Shown here: piece after piece, positions 51,210 to 59,861 of the stretch
Layout: each line of letters opens with the position of its first letter
Numbering within the stretch: position 1 is the first letter of the stretch
Assembly: GCF_028201475.1 (NCBI RefSeq)
Contig: NZ_CP116384.1
Location: 1,054,001-1,118,000, forward strand
Direction: 5' to 3'
DNA: 64,000 nt
Source of the DNA: Vibrio sp. SCSIO 43137
Lineage (GTDB): Bacteria > Pseudomonadota > Gammaproteobacteria > Enterobacterales > Vibrionaceae
Notes under the pieces: model-generated
What the model saw: only the letters and a program-made list of their open reading frames with translations
Told to the model about the DNA's origin: nothing
The model's database searches: none
Program-made: the position numbers and the translations under genes

Positions 51210-54032
51210 TTAACTTACCTTATCAACTAAATATAATATTGACCTATATTCAATACCACTGTGTTCAGATAGCCCGATTTCACAAGTACGGCTGTTAGAG
51301 TAACCTTCTGTACAGTTTTCAGGTACCTGCGCACTCAGGCCGGACAGAGCCGATGCATTCAGTTCTGGTGTCGTAAAGCCTTTATCACCGGCGAAACCAC
51401 AGCAGAGGATATCTTCAGGAATGATCACTTGCTTGGCACAAGTTTCTGTTACCTTCTGCATAATGTCCGCCAGACCGCTTCTGCGCGACGTACAGGTGAT
51501 ATGCAGCATTACTGGCTCTTCCTGAGGAACAATGTTAAGACGTGGCAGTACAAAGTCAGCAACGAACTTAAACGGTTCGTAGATGGAGAGCTCTTTCTGC
51601 AGCGCTTCTTTACTCAGGCTTGCACACGGGCTGGTATCCATCAGTATCGGGTATTTGCCGTTTTCAGATGCTTTCCACAGAGCAGACTGAAGGGTATCCA
51701 TTTTACTGTTTGCCGTATCTACAAAACCTTTACTCTTATACGGCATACCACAGCACTGACTGTTCACGTCTTCAGGTAAGATGACATCGTATCCTGCCTT
51801 TTCAAGCAGTGACACCGTCACCTCTGCCAGCGGACGATCATCCATGGCGTTTTTCTCTGTCCCCATGTTTCGCGATGCACAGCTCGGGAAGTAAACCACC
51901 TTCTCCTTTCCTACCGACTGGATCTTCAGGCTGGTAACATCGGACGCTGGTCTTGGCAGGTGCGGAGTCCATAGCGGTATCTTCTGTCCTGACAACTTGT
52001 GCGCCGCTTTCGTAATAGCGCGCATACCGCCGGTACCAATAACGGAATGAACACCGTTCGCCACACCAAGGCCGAGTTTGGTCGCCTTAGTCATGCCTTC
52101 AAAGTGATCTGCCGTCCAGTTTGCAATGCTCTTTGCTTTGTCTGAATGGTTCTGTCTCAGCTTACGCATCAGGTCACCGGTGTTGATTCCTACCGGGCAA
52201 CGGTCAGCACACAGGCCTGTTGCCGCACAGGTATCTACACCCTGATAGCGGAACACCTTCTCCATTTCAGCCAGTCTGGCCGGCTCTTCATCGGTTCTGC
52301 GCAGGCGGCTGATCTCTCTGAACACGCTGTTTCTCTGACGGGGAGTCAGGGACAGGTTTCTTGAAGGACAAACAGGCTCACAGAAACCACACTCAATACA
52401 CTTATCAATTAAAGTATCAGCGGCCGGCATCTCTTTCAGGTTGCTTATGTGTGAGTCGTGGTCATCGTTGAGGATTACACCCGGGTTCAGAATGCCTTTG
52501 CTGTCGAAGATTTTCTTAATCTTCTGCATCAGCTCATAGCCGTCTTTACCCCACTCAAGCTCAACATAAGGTGCCATATTACGGCCGGTACCATGTTCTG
52601 CTTTTAGTGAGCCCTGATAGTCAACGGCAACTAGTTTTGCAACGGCATCCATAAAGCCGCTGTATCGTTCAACTTCTTGGTCTGTATCAAACGCCTGAGT
52701 AAAGACAAAGTGCAGGTTACCCGCCAGAGCATGGCCAAAGATAATCGCTTCGTTGTAGTTATACTCAATAAACAGATCCTGCAACTCACGTACCGCTGGA
52801 GCCAGTTGTTCCAGAGGGAATGCAACATCTTCAATAATTACCGTTGTACCCGTTTCACGAACCGCACCAACAGCAGGGAACAGACCTTTACGGATACCCC
52901 ACAACTGAGCACATACCTGAGCATCGCGGCTGAACTCAACCATTTCGATTGGCGAATACTTATTGATGATGGCTAGCAGCTCGGCCGATTGCTTATCAAG
53001 GTCTTCTGCATCTTTAGCGTGGATCTCTACCAGAATTGCAGCAGCTTCTGTGTCGCCCTTCTCGCCGAGCTCGGCAATAAAGTCCGGCATACCTGGTTTA
53101 TCCGCAACAGAAGCAAGAGAACGGCTATCCATCAGCTCAACAGCGGCAACTTCAGTTTTACTCAGCTCACTAACGGCAAAACAAGTCGCTTCTATATCAG
53201 CAAATACAAACAGGCCTGACGCTTTGTCTGCATGGTCAATCACTGTGTTGTAAGTAATATCGGCAATAAAGCCTAAGGTACCTTCTGAACCGATAAGCAG
53301 GTGCTGAAGAATTTCGATAGGGTCAACATAATCCACCAGCGAGTTAAGGCTGTAACCCGTGGTGTTCTTCAGGCGGTATTTGTGGCGGATTTTATCAGCC
53401 AACTCTTCATTGCTCTGGCACTCAGTAGCAAGGGTGGTCAGGTCACTAACTAAATCGGCATGGGTACGTTTAAAGCTGGCAACACTCTCTTGGTCTAGAG
53501 TATCCAGAATGGTTCCGTCTGCCAGAACTATTGTCATACCGGCAAGGGTTTTATAACTGTTTTTAGCTGTACCACAACACATACCTGATGCGTTGTTTGC
53601 AGCGATACCACCAATCTTACAGGTGTTAATCGAGGCCGGATCAGGGCCAATCATACGTCCGTATGGTGCCAGATATTTGTTTGCATCTGCACCAATGACA
53701 CCCGGCTGAAGCCAGATCTGCTCGCCGCCATTAAGGATTTTGTAGTTACGCCAGTTGGTTGTCAGGGTAATTAAAACGGAATCGGAAATGGCCTGTCCTG
53801 ATAAACTGGTACCTGCGGCACGATACGTTAGGGGGATATTGCGCTCAGCACACTGCTTCACTGCCAGAACAACTTCTTCAATGGAGTCCAGTTGCAATAT
53901 CAGCTTAGGTACCAGCCGGTAAAAACTGGCGTCAGTCCCGTAAGCAAGGGTTAAGGTAGGGTCGGTAATAATTCGTTTTTCATCAATGGTTTTCTTCAAC
54001 TCATTGATCAAATCTTGATAAGCTTGTTGCAT
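51210..54032 (-). CDS. dld: Two-domain FAD/Fe-S D-lactate dehydrogenase (Dld-II type)
   Basis: 940 residues. The FAD-binding PCMH domain (about 35-265) contains LTYRAAGTSLSGQAISDSV, GPDPASINTCKIGGIAANN and TTGYSLNSLVDY. The FAD-linked oxidase C-domain ends with KAEHGTGRNMAPYVE. A ferredoxin-like segment has CIECGFCEPVCPS and CAATGLCADRCPVG for 4Fe-4S clusters. Two CCG-type repeats follow (QCCGMPYKSKG, CCGFAGDKGF). This order is that of the Shewanella Dld-II enzyme, oxidising D-lactate and passing electrons to the quinone pool. GGAG lies 5 bases before the ATG. Functionally paired with lldP. Confidence 0.9.
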   Translation of the reverse strand: MQQAYQDLINELKKTIDEKRIITDPTLTLAYGTDASFYRLVPKLILQLDSIEEVVLAVKQCAERNIPLTYRAAGTSLSGQAISDSVLITLTTNWRNYKILNGGEQIWLQPGVIGADANKYLAPYGRMIGPDPASINTCKIGGIAANNASGMCCGTAKNSYKTLAGMTIVLADGTILDTLDQESVASFKRTHADLVSDLTTLATECQSNEELADKIRHKYRLKNTTGYSLNSLVDYVDPIEILQHLLIGSEGTLGFIADITYNTVIDHADKASGLFVFADIEATCFAVSELSKTEVAAVELMDSRSLASVADKPGMPDFIAELGEKGDTEAAAILVEIHAKDAEDLDKQSAELLAIINKYSPIEMVEFSRDAQVCAQLWGIRKGLFPAVGAVRETGTTVIIEDVAFPLEQLAPAVRELQDLFIEYNYNEAIIFGHALAGNLHFVFTQAFDTDQEVERYSGFMDAVAKLVAVDYQGSLKAEHGTGRNMAPYVELEWGKDGYELMQKIKKIFDSKGILNPGVILNDDHDSHISNLKEMPAADTLIDKCIECGFCEPVCPSRNLSLTPRQRNSVFREISRLRRTDEEPARLAEMEKVFRYQGVDTCAATGLCADRCPVGINTGDLMRKLRQNHSDKAKSIANWTADHFEGMTKATKLGLGVANGVHSVIGTGGMRAITKAAHKLSGQKIPLWTPHLPRPASDVTSLKIQSVGKEKVVYFPSCASRNMGTEKNAMDDRPLAEVTVSLLEKAGYDVILPEDVNSQCCGMPYKSKGFVDTANSKMDTLQSALWKASENGKYPILMDTSPCASLSKEALQKELSIYEPFKFVADFVLPRLNIVPQEEPVMLHITCTSRRSGLADIMQKVTETCAKQVIIPEDILCCGFAGDKGFTTPELNASALSGLSAQVPENCTEGYSNSRTCEIGLSEHSGIEYRSILYLVDKVS

Positions 54033-54081
54033 GGAAGCTCCACGTTATGTCCAGTCTGTATACATCTTGTTATAGTTTTAT

Positions 54082-54097
54082 CTCACTATTGAGTGAG
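54082..54097. promoter_or_regulatory. Inverted repeat ahead of dld
   Basis: CTCACT-ATTG-AGTGAG, 50-65 bases upstream of the dld start, well placed for an operator. The binding protein is unknown. Confidence 0.5.
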
Positions 54098-54189
54098 TGA
54101 TTATTAACCCTACATGAAGTAGCATTAATGATATATCCTCTTCAATTCACATGTTTGTTGCAAAAAGATTACCAATAACGAACAGACCG

Positions 54190-54702
54190 TTAACGTGTCA
54201 AGTCTCTTGCCAGTATCAGTGCCAGACCAAATATCTGTAAAAACAAAGCGATATTTTTATAATTGGCGGCGGTTTCTTCCATTTGCTGGATAACTTCCAT
54301 AAGGGAGACATTTTTAAAATAGAGGTTGTCTATATTGTTTCTCTCCTGAGCCTGAGCGTCATCTATCTTGCTTGTCAGCACGGAAAGGTTGTCTGTGGTG
54401 AGAGGTGGGATATCTTTATCGACCCATAAAAACAGTTGTTGGCGAAGAGTTTCTGCAACCTTTTCATCCCGGTTGCTCTGGCCTAAATGAACAATCAGCA
54501 CTTCACGCTTGCGCTCCAGTGTTTCTATCCGGTTCCATGCCCGTTCAATAGATTGCTGATTGGCCGCCTTCTTCTCATTAAGCATGCCCTGCTTCAGAGC
54601 GTATTTATCCAGCACCACACTGTTAATCAGAATCGCAAAGATATTCAAAACCAAACCGAACAGCACAATAACCCAGGCCGGCGGCAGACGCAGTTGAGGC
54701 AT
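54190..54702 (-). CDS. Two-helix coiled-coil membrane protein of unknown function
   Basis: 170 residues: a membrane helix at about 9-29 (WVIVLFGLVLNIFAILINSV), a charged predicted coiled coil of about 110 residues (SIERAWNRIETLERKREVLI), and a second helix at about 150-166 (IALFLQIFGLALILARDL). Such a plan suits a small envelope scaffold. No family is recognised. It lies 54 bases after the LysR gene on the same strand and may be cotranscribed with it. Confidence 0.65.
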   Translation of the reverse strand: MPQLRLPPAWVIVLFGLVLNIFAILINSVVLDKYALKQGMLNEKKAANQQSIERAWNRIETLERKREVLIVHLGQSNRDEKVAETLRQQLFLWVDKDIPPLTTDNLSVLTSKIDDAQAQERNNIDNLYFKNVSLMEVIQQMEETAANYKNIALFLQIFGLALILARDLTR

Positions 54703-54756
54703 CCTTTCTCCCTAAAGTTTTTTACTTCCATGAATAATAGACCACGCCGGACAGAT

Positions 54757-55695
54757 TTAGCTTTCAGAACGAATCTGCTCGACCTTTTGCTGAATCACCT
54801 GCTTCACTAGTCCGCATAACCATTCCATCTGCGGGTGAGAGAGATCCCTTTTGCGGGTCAGCATATCAATATCGAAATCGGGGATATCGATGGGCGGCGG
54901 GCAACAGCTAATATCCTGATTAACCGGTTCAATTTTGGCCACCATTTCCGCCATAACGGCTATCAGGCTTCGGCCGGAAAGTAACCTTCTGACGGTAAGA
55001 AAACGGGTTGAACCCATAACCACATTTCGCTGCAATCCCATTTTATCTAAGGTGTCGTCCACAGGCGTTGAAAGCTCGCGGTTTGCTGAGATAATCACCT
55101 GAGGTGTCGCCAGATATTGTTCAAGAGTAATTTTATCTTCCACCTCAAGTACCCGGTTATCGAACATACAAAGGTGCCTTTCGCGGTACAGAAACATCCG
55201 GCTCAGGTTTTCTGGTTGTTTCCGAAACACTCCGATAGCGACATCGACATTCCCCGATTCAAGCTGCTGCTCAACACTCTCATTATCAACGGGTTTAAAC
55301 TGAATTTTACAGTGCGGGGCAGCTTGCATTAACTGATCGAATAAGTCCGGACCAAACACCTGTTCGGCGTAGTCACTCAGGCCAATAGACACCTGCCCTT
55401 TAAACTCAGCAGGCTCAAATTTGTTCGGTAGCAGAATTTCGTCGCGGACAATACTCAGCACGGCTTCTACCTTCGGGCTCAGTTCAATGGCTCTCTGGGT
55501 CGGCACCATCACATTTCCCTGCCGCTCAAACAGCCCGTCATTAAGCAATTTTCTCAACCGTTTCAGGTTATAGCTGGTGGCAGGCTGCCCAACATTCAGG
55601 TGCTCAGAAGCAGCAGACACATTGCGGAACTTCATAATTGCACTGAATGTCAGCAGCAGATTCAGATCCACTCCCCGCCAGTTAATTTCAGACAT
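54757..55695 (-). CDS. LysR-family transcriptional regulator, divergent from an MFS exporter
   Basis: 312 residues from the ATG at 55695 (MSEINWRGVDLNLLLTF); the frame extends further upstream, but that part would cross the divergent gene. The HTH is MKFRNVSAASEHLNVGQPAT, and the substrate-binding domain follows (about 95-305). The D-L-N-L-L start is typical of the NodD/LeuO-like subgroup. A 15-bp symmetric LysR-type site lies in the shared intergenic region, so control of the adjacent MFS gene is probable. Confidence 0.9.
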   Translation of the reverse strand: MSEINWRGVDLNLLLTFSAIMKFRNVSAASEHLNVGQPATSYNLKRLRKLLNDGLFERQGNVMVPTQRAIELSPKVEAVLSIVRDEILLPNKFEPAEFKGQVSIGLSDYAEQVFGPDLFDQLMQAAPHCKIQFKPVDNESVEQQLESGNVDVAIGVFRKQPENLSRMFLYRERHLCMFDNRVLEVEDKITLEQYLATPQVIISANRELSTPVDDTLDKMGLQRNVVMGSTRFLTVRRLLSGRSLIAVMAEMVAKIEPVNQDISCCPPPIDIPDFDIDMLTRKRDLSHPQMEWLCGLVKQVIQQKVEQIRSES

Positions 55696-55742
55696 AACAC
55701 GCCTATAAACTCCATTGATAACCACTATAAAACCAAACAATT

Positions 55743-55757
55743 TAGCTGATACAGCTA
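55743..55757. promoter_or_regulatory. LysR-type operator candidate
   Basis: TAGCTG-ATA-CAGCTA, a perfect inverted repeat of the T-N11-A form, midway between the divergent LysR and MFS genes. Confidence 0.65.
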
Positions 55758-55806
55758 CACTATTTATAATCGATCTTGTATTTATTAGCAAAAGCAGACT
55801 GACAAG

Positions 55807-57006
55807 ATGCAGACCTCTCTCTGGAATAACAAAGATTATATTCGCCTGCTTGGGGCACAAGTGCTGTCTCTGCTGGGTACGGGTATCAGCTCTGTTGCCC
55901 TTGCCCTGCTGGCATGGGAGTTGGCAAAAGAGCAGGCCAGCCTTGTACTGAGTATCGCCTTTGCCCTGAAGATGGTCGCCTACATCGTACTTGCCCCTCT
56001 GTTTGGCGCATTTGCCACACGGCTGAACAGAAAAAGAGTGCTGGTAGCGCTGGATATTTTCCGTGCTCTATTGTTTGTCTGCATGCCCTTTGTCAGCCAG
56101 CTCTGGCAGGTTTATCTGCTGATGTTTCTGGTCAATGCCTGCTCAGCCGGTTTTACGCCCATTTATCAATCTACCCTGCCGGATATGCTTCCGCAGCGGG
56201 AACACTACACAAAAGCACTCTCCTTCAGCCGTATGGCATACGATCTCGAGCAGGTGTTAAGCCCGCTGTTGGCCGCTTTACTACTTACCCTGATGAGCTA
56301 CAACACCCTTTTCTATCTGGATGCGCTATCTTTTGTTGTTTCAGCCCTGCTTATCCTGAGCTGCCGTTCAGCCCTGATAGCCGGAAATGGCAAAAAACAG
56401 CAAGGAGAAGTGCAAGTTAAATGGCTTCACGGGGTACAAAGCTATCTTGGTAATCTAAACCTTCGCTCGCTCTGGTTCGCTTATCTTGCCGCGTCAGCAG
56501 CCAGTGCAATGGTGATAGTAAACACGGTGGTTTATGTTCATCAGATACTTAAAGGGGGCGATTCACAAACTGCCATTGCTATGGCCTTGGTTGGAAGCGG
56601 TTCACTTTTTATTGCCATAAAGCTTCCGGGCTGGCTGAAAAAACGTTCTGCGGAGTTCTATATCTGCTATGGATTGGCGTTAATCTGTCTGGCCATGTTT
56701 GCCGGTAGCACAACACCGAATTGGCCGGGGTTTGTGCTGATCTGTCTGACGCTGGGGGCTGGTATGTCTCTGATTCAGACGCCGGCCGGACTGATAATTT
56801 CAGAAAGCAAGACAGGAGCACAAATCAACGAGCTGTTTGCTGCTCACTTCTCCCTAACCCATTTCTGGTGGTTTTTCACCTATCTGGGCGCCGGACTCAG
56901 TGCGAGCTATTTCGGCTTATCCGGCGCTTATCTGGTGATGGGCATGGTCTCAGTTATCGCTGTTCTGCTACTGCTGTTCACTAACAGGCTAGTAAGGCAG
57001 AGCTAA
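55807..57006 (+). CDS. MFS transporter, EntS/MFS_3-like exporter
   Basis: 399 residues, 12 membrane helices. The N-terminus (WNNKDYIRLLGAQVLSLLGT) and the loop-2/3 motif GAFATRLNRKRVLVALDIFR match the MFS_3 group that includes the enterobactin exporter EntS and several drug exporters. Direction is likely outward. It is divergent from a LysR regulator with an operator-like repeat between. Its 3' end overlaps the convergent sirB2-like gene by 18 bases. Substrate unknown. Confidence 0.85.
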   Translation: MQTSLWNNKDYIRLLGAQVLSLLGTGISSVALALLAWELAKEQASLVLSIAFALKMVAYIVLAPLFGAFATRLNRKRVLVALDIFRALLFVCMPFVSQLWQVYLLMFLVNACSAGFTPIYQSTLPDMLPQREHYTKALSFSRMAYDLEQVLSPLLAALLLTLMSYNTLFYLDALSFVVSALLILSCRSALIAGNGKKQQGEVQVKWLHGVQSYLGNLNLRSLWFAYLAASAASAMVIVNTVVYVHQILKGGDSQTAIAMALVGSGSLFIAIKLPGWLKKRSAEFYICYGLALICLAMFAGSTTPNWPGFVLICLTLGAGMSLIQTPAGLIISESKTGAQINELFAAHFSLTHFWWFFTYLGAGLSASYFGLSGAYLVMGMVSVIAVLLLLFTNRLVRQS

Positions 57007-57381
57007 TGCCAGATGCTTATTAAGGGCAAGGGTCAGAATAGCCAGCACACTCACCATAGCGGCTATAAAGAAGAACACTCGATTTTTCAGGCTGCTGCCC
57101 GGTTTCATCGCCAGATAGCCAAAAACAATATACATAAGCAATGCACCTAGTTTATAGGTCAGCCACGGGGCAGCGGGTGTAAAAGGAACAAACTTGGTAA
57201 TAGAGATTAATGCCACGCCACTACAAAGAAGCAGGCTGTCATTTATATGCGGCAAAATTTTAAGCAACTTTGGCGGTTTTACCGGCTGAGATTTGGCGTA
57301 ATAGATAAAAAAACGCAGAAAGAAGAGTGAAAGGCTAATAACCACCGTCATAAGGTGAAAAGTTTTAACTGTCTGGTACAA
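56989..57381 (-). CDS. SirB2-family inner-membrane protein
   Basis: 130 residues with four membrane helices: YQTVKTFHLMTVVISLSLFF, the conserved KILPHINDSLLLCSGVALIS, PWLTYKLGALLMYIVFGYLA and a final FIAAMVSVLAILTLAL. The HxxxxxxS and P-H-x-N-D motifs are typical of SirB2 proteins, whose function is not established. It follows norB after a 57-base gap with a hairpin, so it may belong to the NO-response transcript by read-through. Confidence 0.8.
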   Translation of the reverse strand: MYQTVKTFHLMTVVISLSLFFLRFFIYYAKSQPVKPPKLLKILPHINDSLLLCSGVALISITKFVPFTPAAPWLTYKLGALLMYIVFGYLAMKPGSSLKNRVFFFIAAMVSVLAILTLALNKHLALALPY

Positions 57382-57406
57382 ATGATTCTCCTGACAAAAT
57401 GATTAA

Positions 57407-57428
57407 AGAGCCGGATTACTCCGGCTCT
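57407..57428 (-). terminator. Hairpin between norB and the sirB2-like gene
   Basis: Arms AGAGCCGG / CCGGCTCT with a 6-base loop and TTTAATCATTTT on the minus strand. Strength of termination is uncertain. Confidence 0.65.
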
Positions 57429-57438
57429 CGTTTTAACT

Positions 57439-59712
57439 TTAAACGGTCTTTGATGTTAGCGGCGTCGACTCACCACGTACCGAAGCAAGCACCAGCTTAG
57501 CCAGGAACATAGCGATAAACAGACCACCAGCACCGAACAAGATATCTCCCGGCATACGCAACCAGACCAGCATTTCCACCAGCTCACTATGAATTACCGC
57601 CGGTGAACGTGCGTACCAGTAGCCGTTTTCGATAACCGCAAAGAACTGAACAATACCAACAGGTAGCAGAGACATAAAGGTCATCGCTGCAAGGCCGATA
57701 TTCAGGGTCCAGAATGACCAGTTCAGCCATTTATCATCCCACGCTTTGCTGTCGCCCATCAGGCCACGCAGACAGCTCAGCATCAGGCCGATACCCAGCA
57801 TACCGTATACCCCCATAAAGGCACCATGGGCATGAGTTGCAGTAGTGTTCAGACCCTGAATGAAGTAAAGAGCAATCGGCGGGTTAATCAGGAAACCAAG
57901 TACACCGGCACCTACTAAGTTCCAGAACGCAGTGGCAACAAAGAACATAATCGCCCATTTGTAACGGTTCATCCACGAAGTGGTGTGCTGCATACGGTAA
58001 GTTTCAACAGCTTCAAAACCAATCAGTGCCAGCGGCACAACTTCCAGTGCCGAGAATACGGAACCCCATGCAATAACCGATGTTGGTGTACCGGTAAAGT
58101 AAAGGTGATGCAGGGTACCGATTAAACCACCGGTCAGGAACACAACTGTAGCAAACAGTACAGCACTGTTAGCCGATTGTGCACGTACCAGACCAAGGCG
58201 GACAAACAGCAGGGCAATAACAGAAGTCGCAAAGGTCTCGAAGAAGCCTTCAACCCATAGGTGAACTACCCACCAGCGCCAGTATTCTGCAATCGCCAGG
58301 TTGGTGTGTTTACCCTGGAACAGACCAGCACCATAGAACAGGCCGATAGCCACACAAGATGCGTAAAGTACCCAGATAACCGGACGCATATCGCCTTTTT
58401 GCGACAGCGCTGGGCGGATAGCCACAGTAACCAGAGCCAGCCAGATAAGCAGGCCAACCAGCAGCAGGATCTGCCAGATACGCCCAAGGTCGATATATTC
58501 CTGACCCTGATGCCCCAGCCAGTAACTGGTATCAATATCAAAGTACTGTTGAACCGCCAGCCATTCGCCTGCCATAGAGCCCAGCACAACAATAACCAGC
58601 GCAACCCAGAGTACGTTAACACCCAGTTTCTGCCATTTAGGCTCATAACCGGATAGTGAAGGAGCGATATATAAACCGGTACCTAACCACGCTGTGGCAA
58701 TCCAGAATACCGCCAGCTGTGTATGCCAGGTACGGGTAACGGAGTAAGGCAGGATCTCTGACAGAGGAATACCGTAGAAGTCCTGACCTTCAACACCGTA
58801 GTGTGCGGTTATGCCGCCCAGAACGATTTGCAGCAGGAACAAACCAACCGCCGTCAGGAAGTACTTAAATAACGCTTTCTGAGATGCTGTCGGTTTAGTA
58901 CCGAACAGGGGATCTTTCTCCGGCATTTTCGGTAGTGGTTCGTGTCTCAGGCTTGCGTGATACCACGCAAGGGCACCAACACCGGCAATCAGCACAACCA
59001 CACTCAGGATCGACCATACGATATTACTTGAAGTCGGAGTGTTGCCGACAACAGGATCAAACGGCCAGTTATTGGTGTAGGTGTAGTTCTCTCCCGGACG
59101 CTCAGTTACCGCTGCCCACGCTCCCCAGAAGAAGAATGCAGCCAGTTTCTCGCGCTTTTCAGCCGTTGAGATGGTCAGCTCTTTCATAGCGTAAGCTTCA
59201 CGCTCAGGCTGATAATCCGGGTTATCACCAAATAACTCAACGTAATATTGCGTCAGTTGCTTGATCGCTTCTGCACGTCGCTCTGAAATACGGATCACAT
59301 TACTGTCCGCATTATGGCTGTTTGGACGAATGTCCTCCCTGAGCATACTCTCAAGTTGCGCCTGCTCGAAAGTGCTTAACTGGTCAAAAGGTTTTGAAAA
59401 CTGTGATTTTGCCGCCAGATTAAGCCAGATCTCTGATTCTCTGTGGATCCAGTCAGCGGTCCAGTCCGGAGCGACATAGGAGCCATGACCCCAGATAGAG
59501 CCAAGCTGGTGTCCGCCCATGGTACGCCAGACAGACTGACCATCCTGAATATCATTTTTGCTGAAGATTACCTCTCCGGCCGGAGTTTCCACTGAAGCCG
59601 GAACCGGCGGAGCCTGACGGTAGATCTCACTACCAAGGCTTAACAGAATAGCGAATGAAGTTACACACACTATGATTAAAGCGACAATAGACAATTTTTG
59701 CTTTGTCATCAT
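57439..59712 (-). CDS. norB: Quinol-dependent nitric oxide reductase
   Basis: 757 residues, the length of single-subunit qNOR (NorZ). The N-terminal extension with QDGQSVWRTMGGHQLGSIWG replaces the cytochrome-c subunit. The catalytic haem-copper-oxidase-like core has HTQLAVFWIATAWLGTG, WVVHLWVEGFFETFATSVIA (haem and FeB ligands) and TGTLHHLYFTGTP. It reduces 2 NO to N2O with quinol, mainly for detoxification. Two ATGs stand in tandem; AAGGA favours the second (59709). Controlled by the sigma-54 promoter and NorR sites directly upstream. Confidence 0.95.
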   Translation of the reverse strand: MMTKQKLSIVALIIVCVTSFAILLSLGSEIYRQAPPVPASVETPAGEVIFSKNDIQDGQSVWRTMGGHQLGSIWGHGSYVAPDWTADWIHRESEIWLNLAAKSQFSKPFDQLSTFEQAQLESMLREDIRPNSHNADSNVIRISERRAEAIKQLTQYYVELFGDNPDYQPEREAYAMKELTISTAEKREKLAAFFFWGAWAAVTERPGENYTYTNNWPFDPVVGNTPTSSNIVWSILSVVVLIAGVGALAWYHASLRHEPLPKMPEKDPLFGTKPTASQKALFKYFLTAVGLFLLQIVLGGITAHYGVEGQDFYGIPLSEILPYSVTRTWHTQLAVFWIATAWLGTGLYIAPSLSGYEPKWQKLGVNVLWVALVIVVLGSMAGEWLAVQQYFDIDTSYWLGHQGQEYIDLGRIWQILLLVGLLIWLALVTVAIRPALSQKGDMRPVIWVLYASCVAIGLFYGAGLFQGKHTNLAIAEYWRWWVVHLWVEGFFETFATSVIALLFVRLGLVRAQSANSAVLFATVVFLTGGLIGTLHHLYFTGTPTSVIAWGSVFSALEVVPLALIGFEAVETYRMQHTTSWMNRYKWAIMFFVATAFWNLVGAGVLGFLINPPIALYFIQGLNTTATHAHGAFMGVYGMLGIGLMLSCLRGLMGDSKAWDDKWLNWSFWTLNIGLAAMTFMSLLPVGIVQFFAVIENGYWYARSPAVIHSELVEMLVWLRMPGDILFGAGGLFIAMFLAKLVLASVRGESTPLTSKTV

Positions 59713-59745
59713 AAGGTCCTTTGTTGTAATAAGTCCTCCCTCTAT

Positions 59746-59762
59746 TACAACAAGCGTGCCAA
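59746..59762 (-). promoter_or_regulatory. Sigma-54 promoter of norB
   Basis: On the minus strand TTGGCACG-N4-TTGTA, matching the -24/-12 consensus TTGGCACG-N4-TTGCA except for one base, about 34 bases before the start codon. Confidence 0.85.
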
Positions 59763-59803
59763 ATTATAAATTATTGATTTATATAGGAATCAAACATTAA
59801 ATT

Positions 59804-59859
59804 GTCATTTTGACCATTCGATTTTTATTGTCATTAATACAATTTGTTGTGCTAATGAC
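59804..59859 (-). promoter_or_regulatory. Three NorR enhancer sites
   Basis: Three sequences of the NorR form GT-N7-AC: GTCATTTTGAC (59804-59814), GTCATTAATAC (59830-59840) and GTGCTAATGAC (59849-59859). Three sites upstream of a sigma-54 promoter is the same number as in E. coli norVW. Confidence 0.8.
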
Positions 59860-59861
59860 AA

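Noticed and set aside
55696..55860. 55-residue N-terminal extension of the LysR protein
   Set aside because: It would overlap the divergent MFS start and promoter; the family start MSEINWRGVDLNLL at 55695 fits the normal length.
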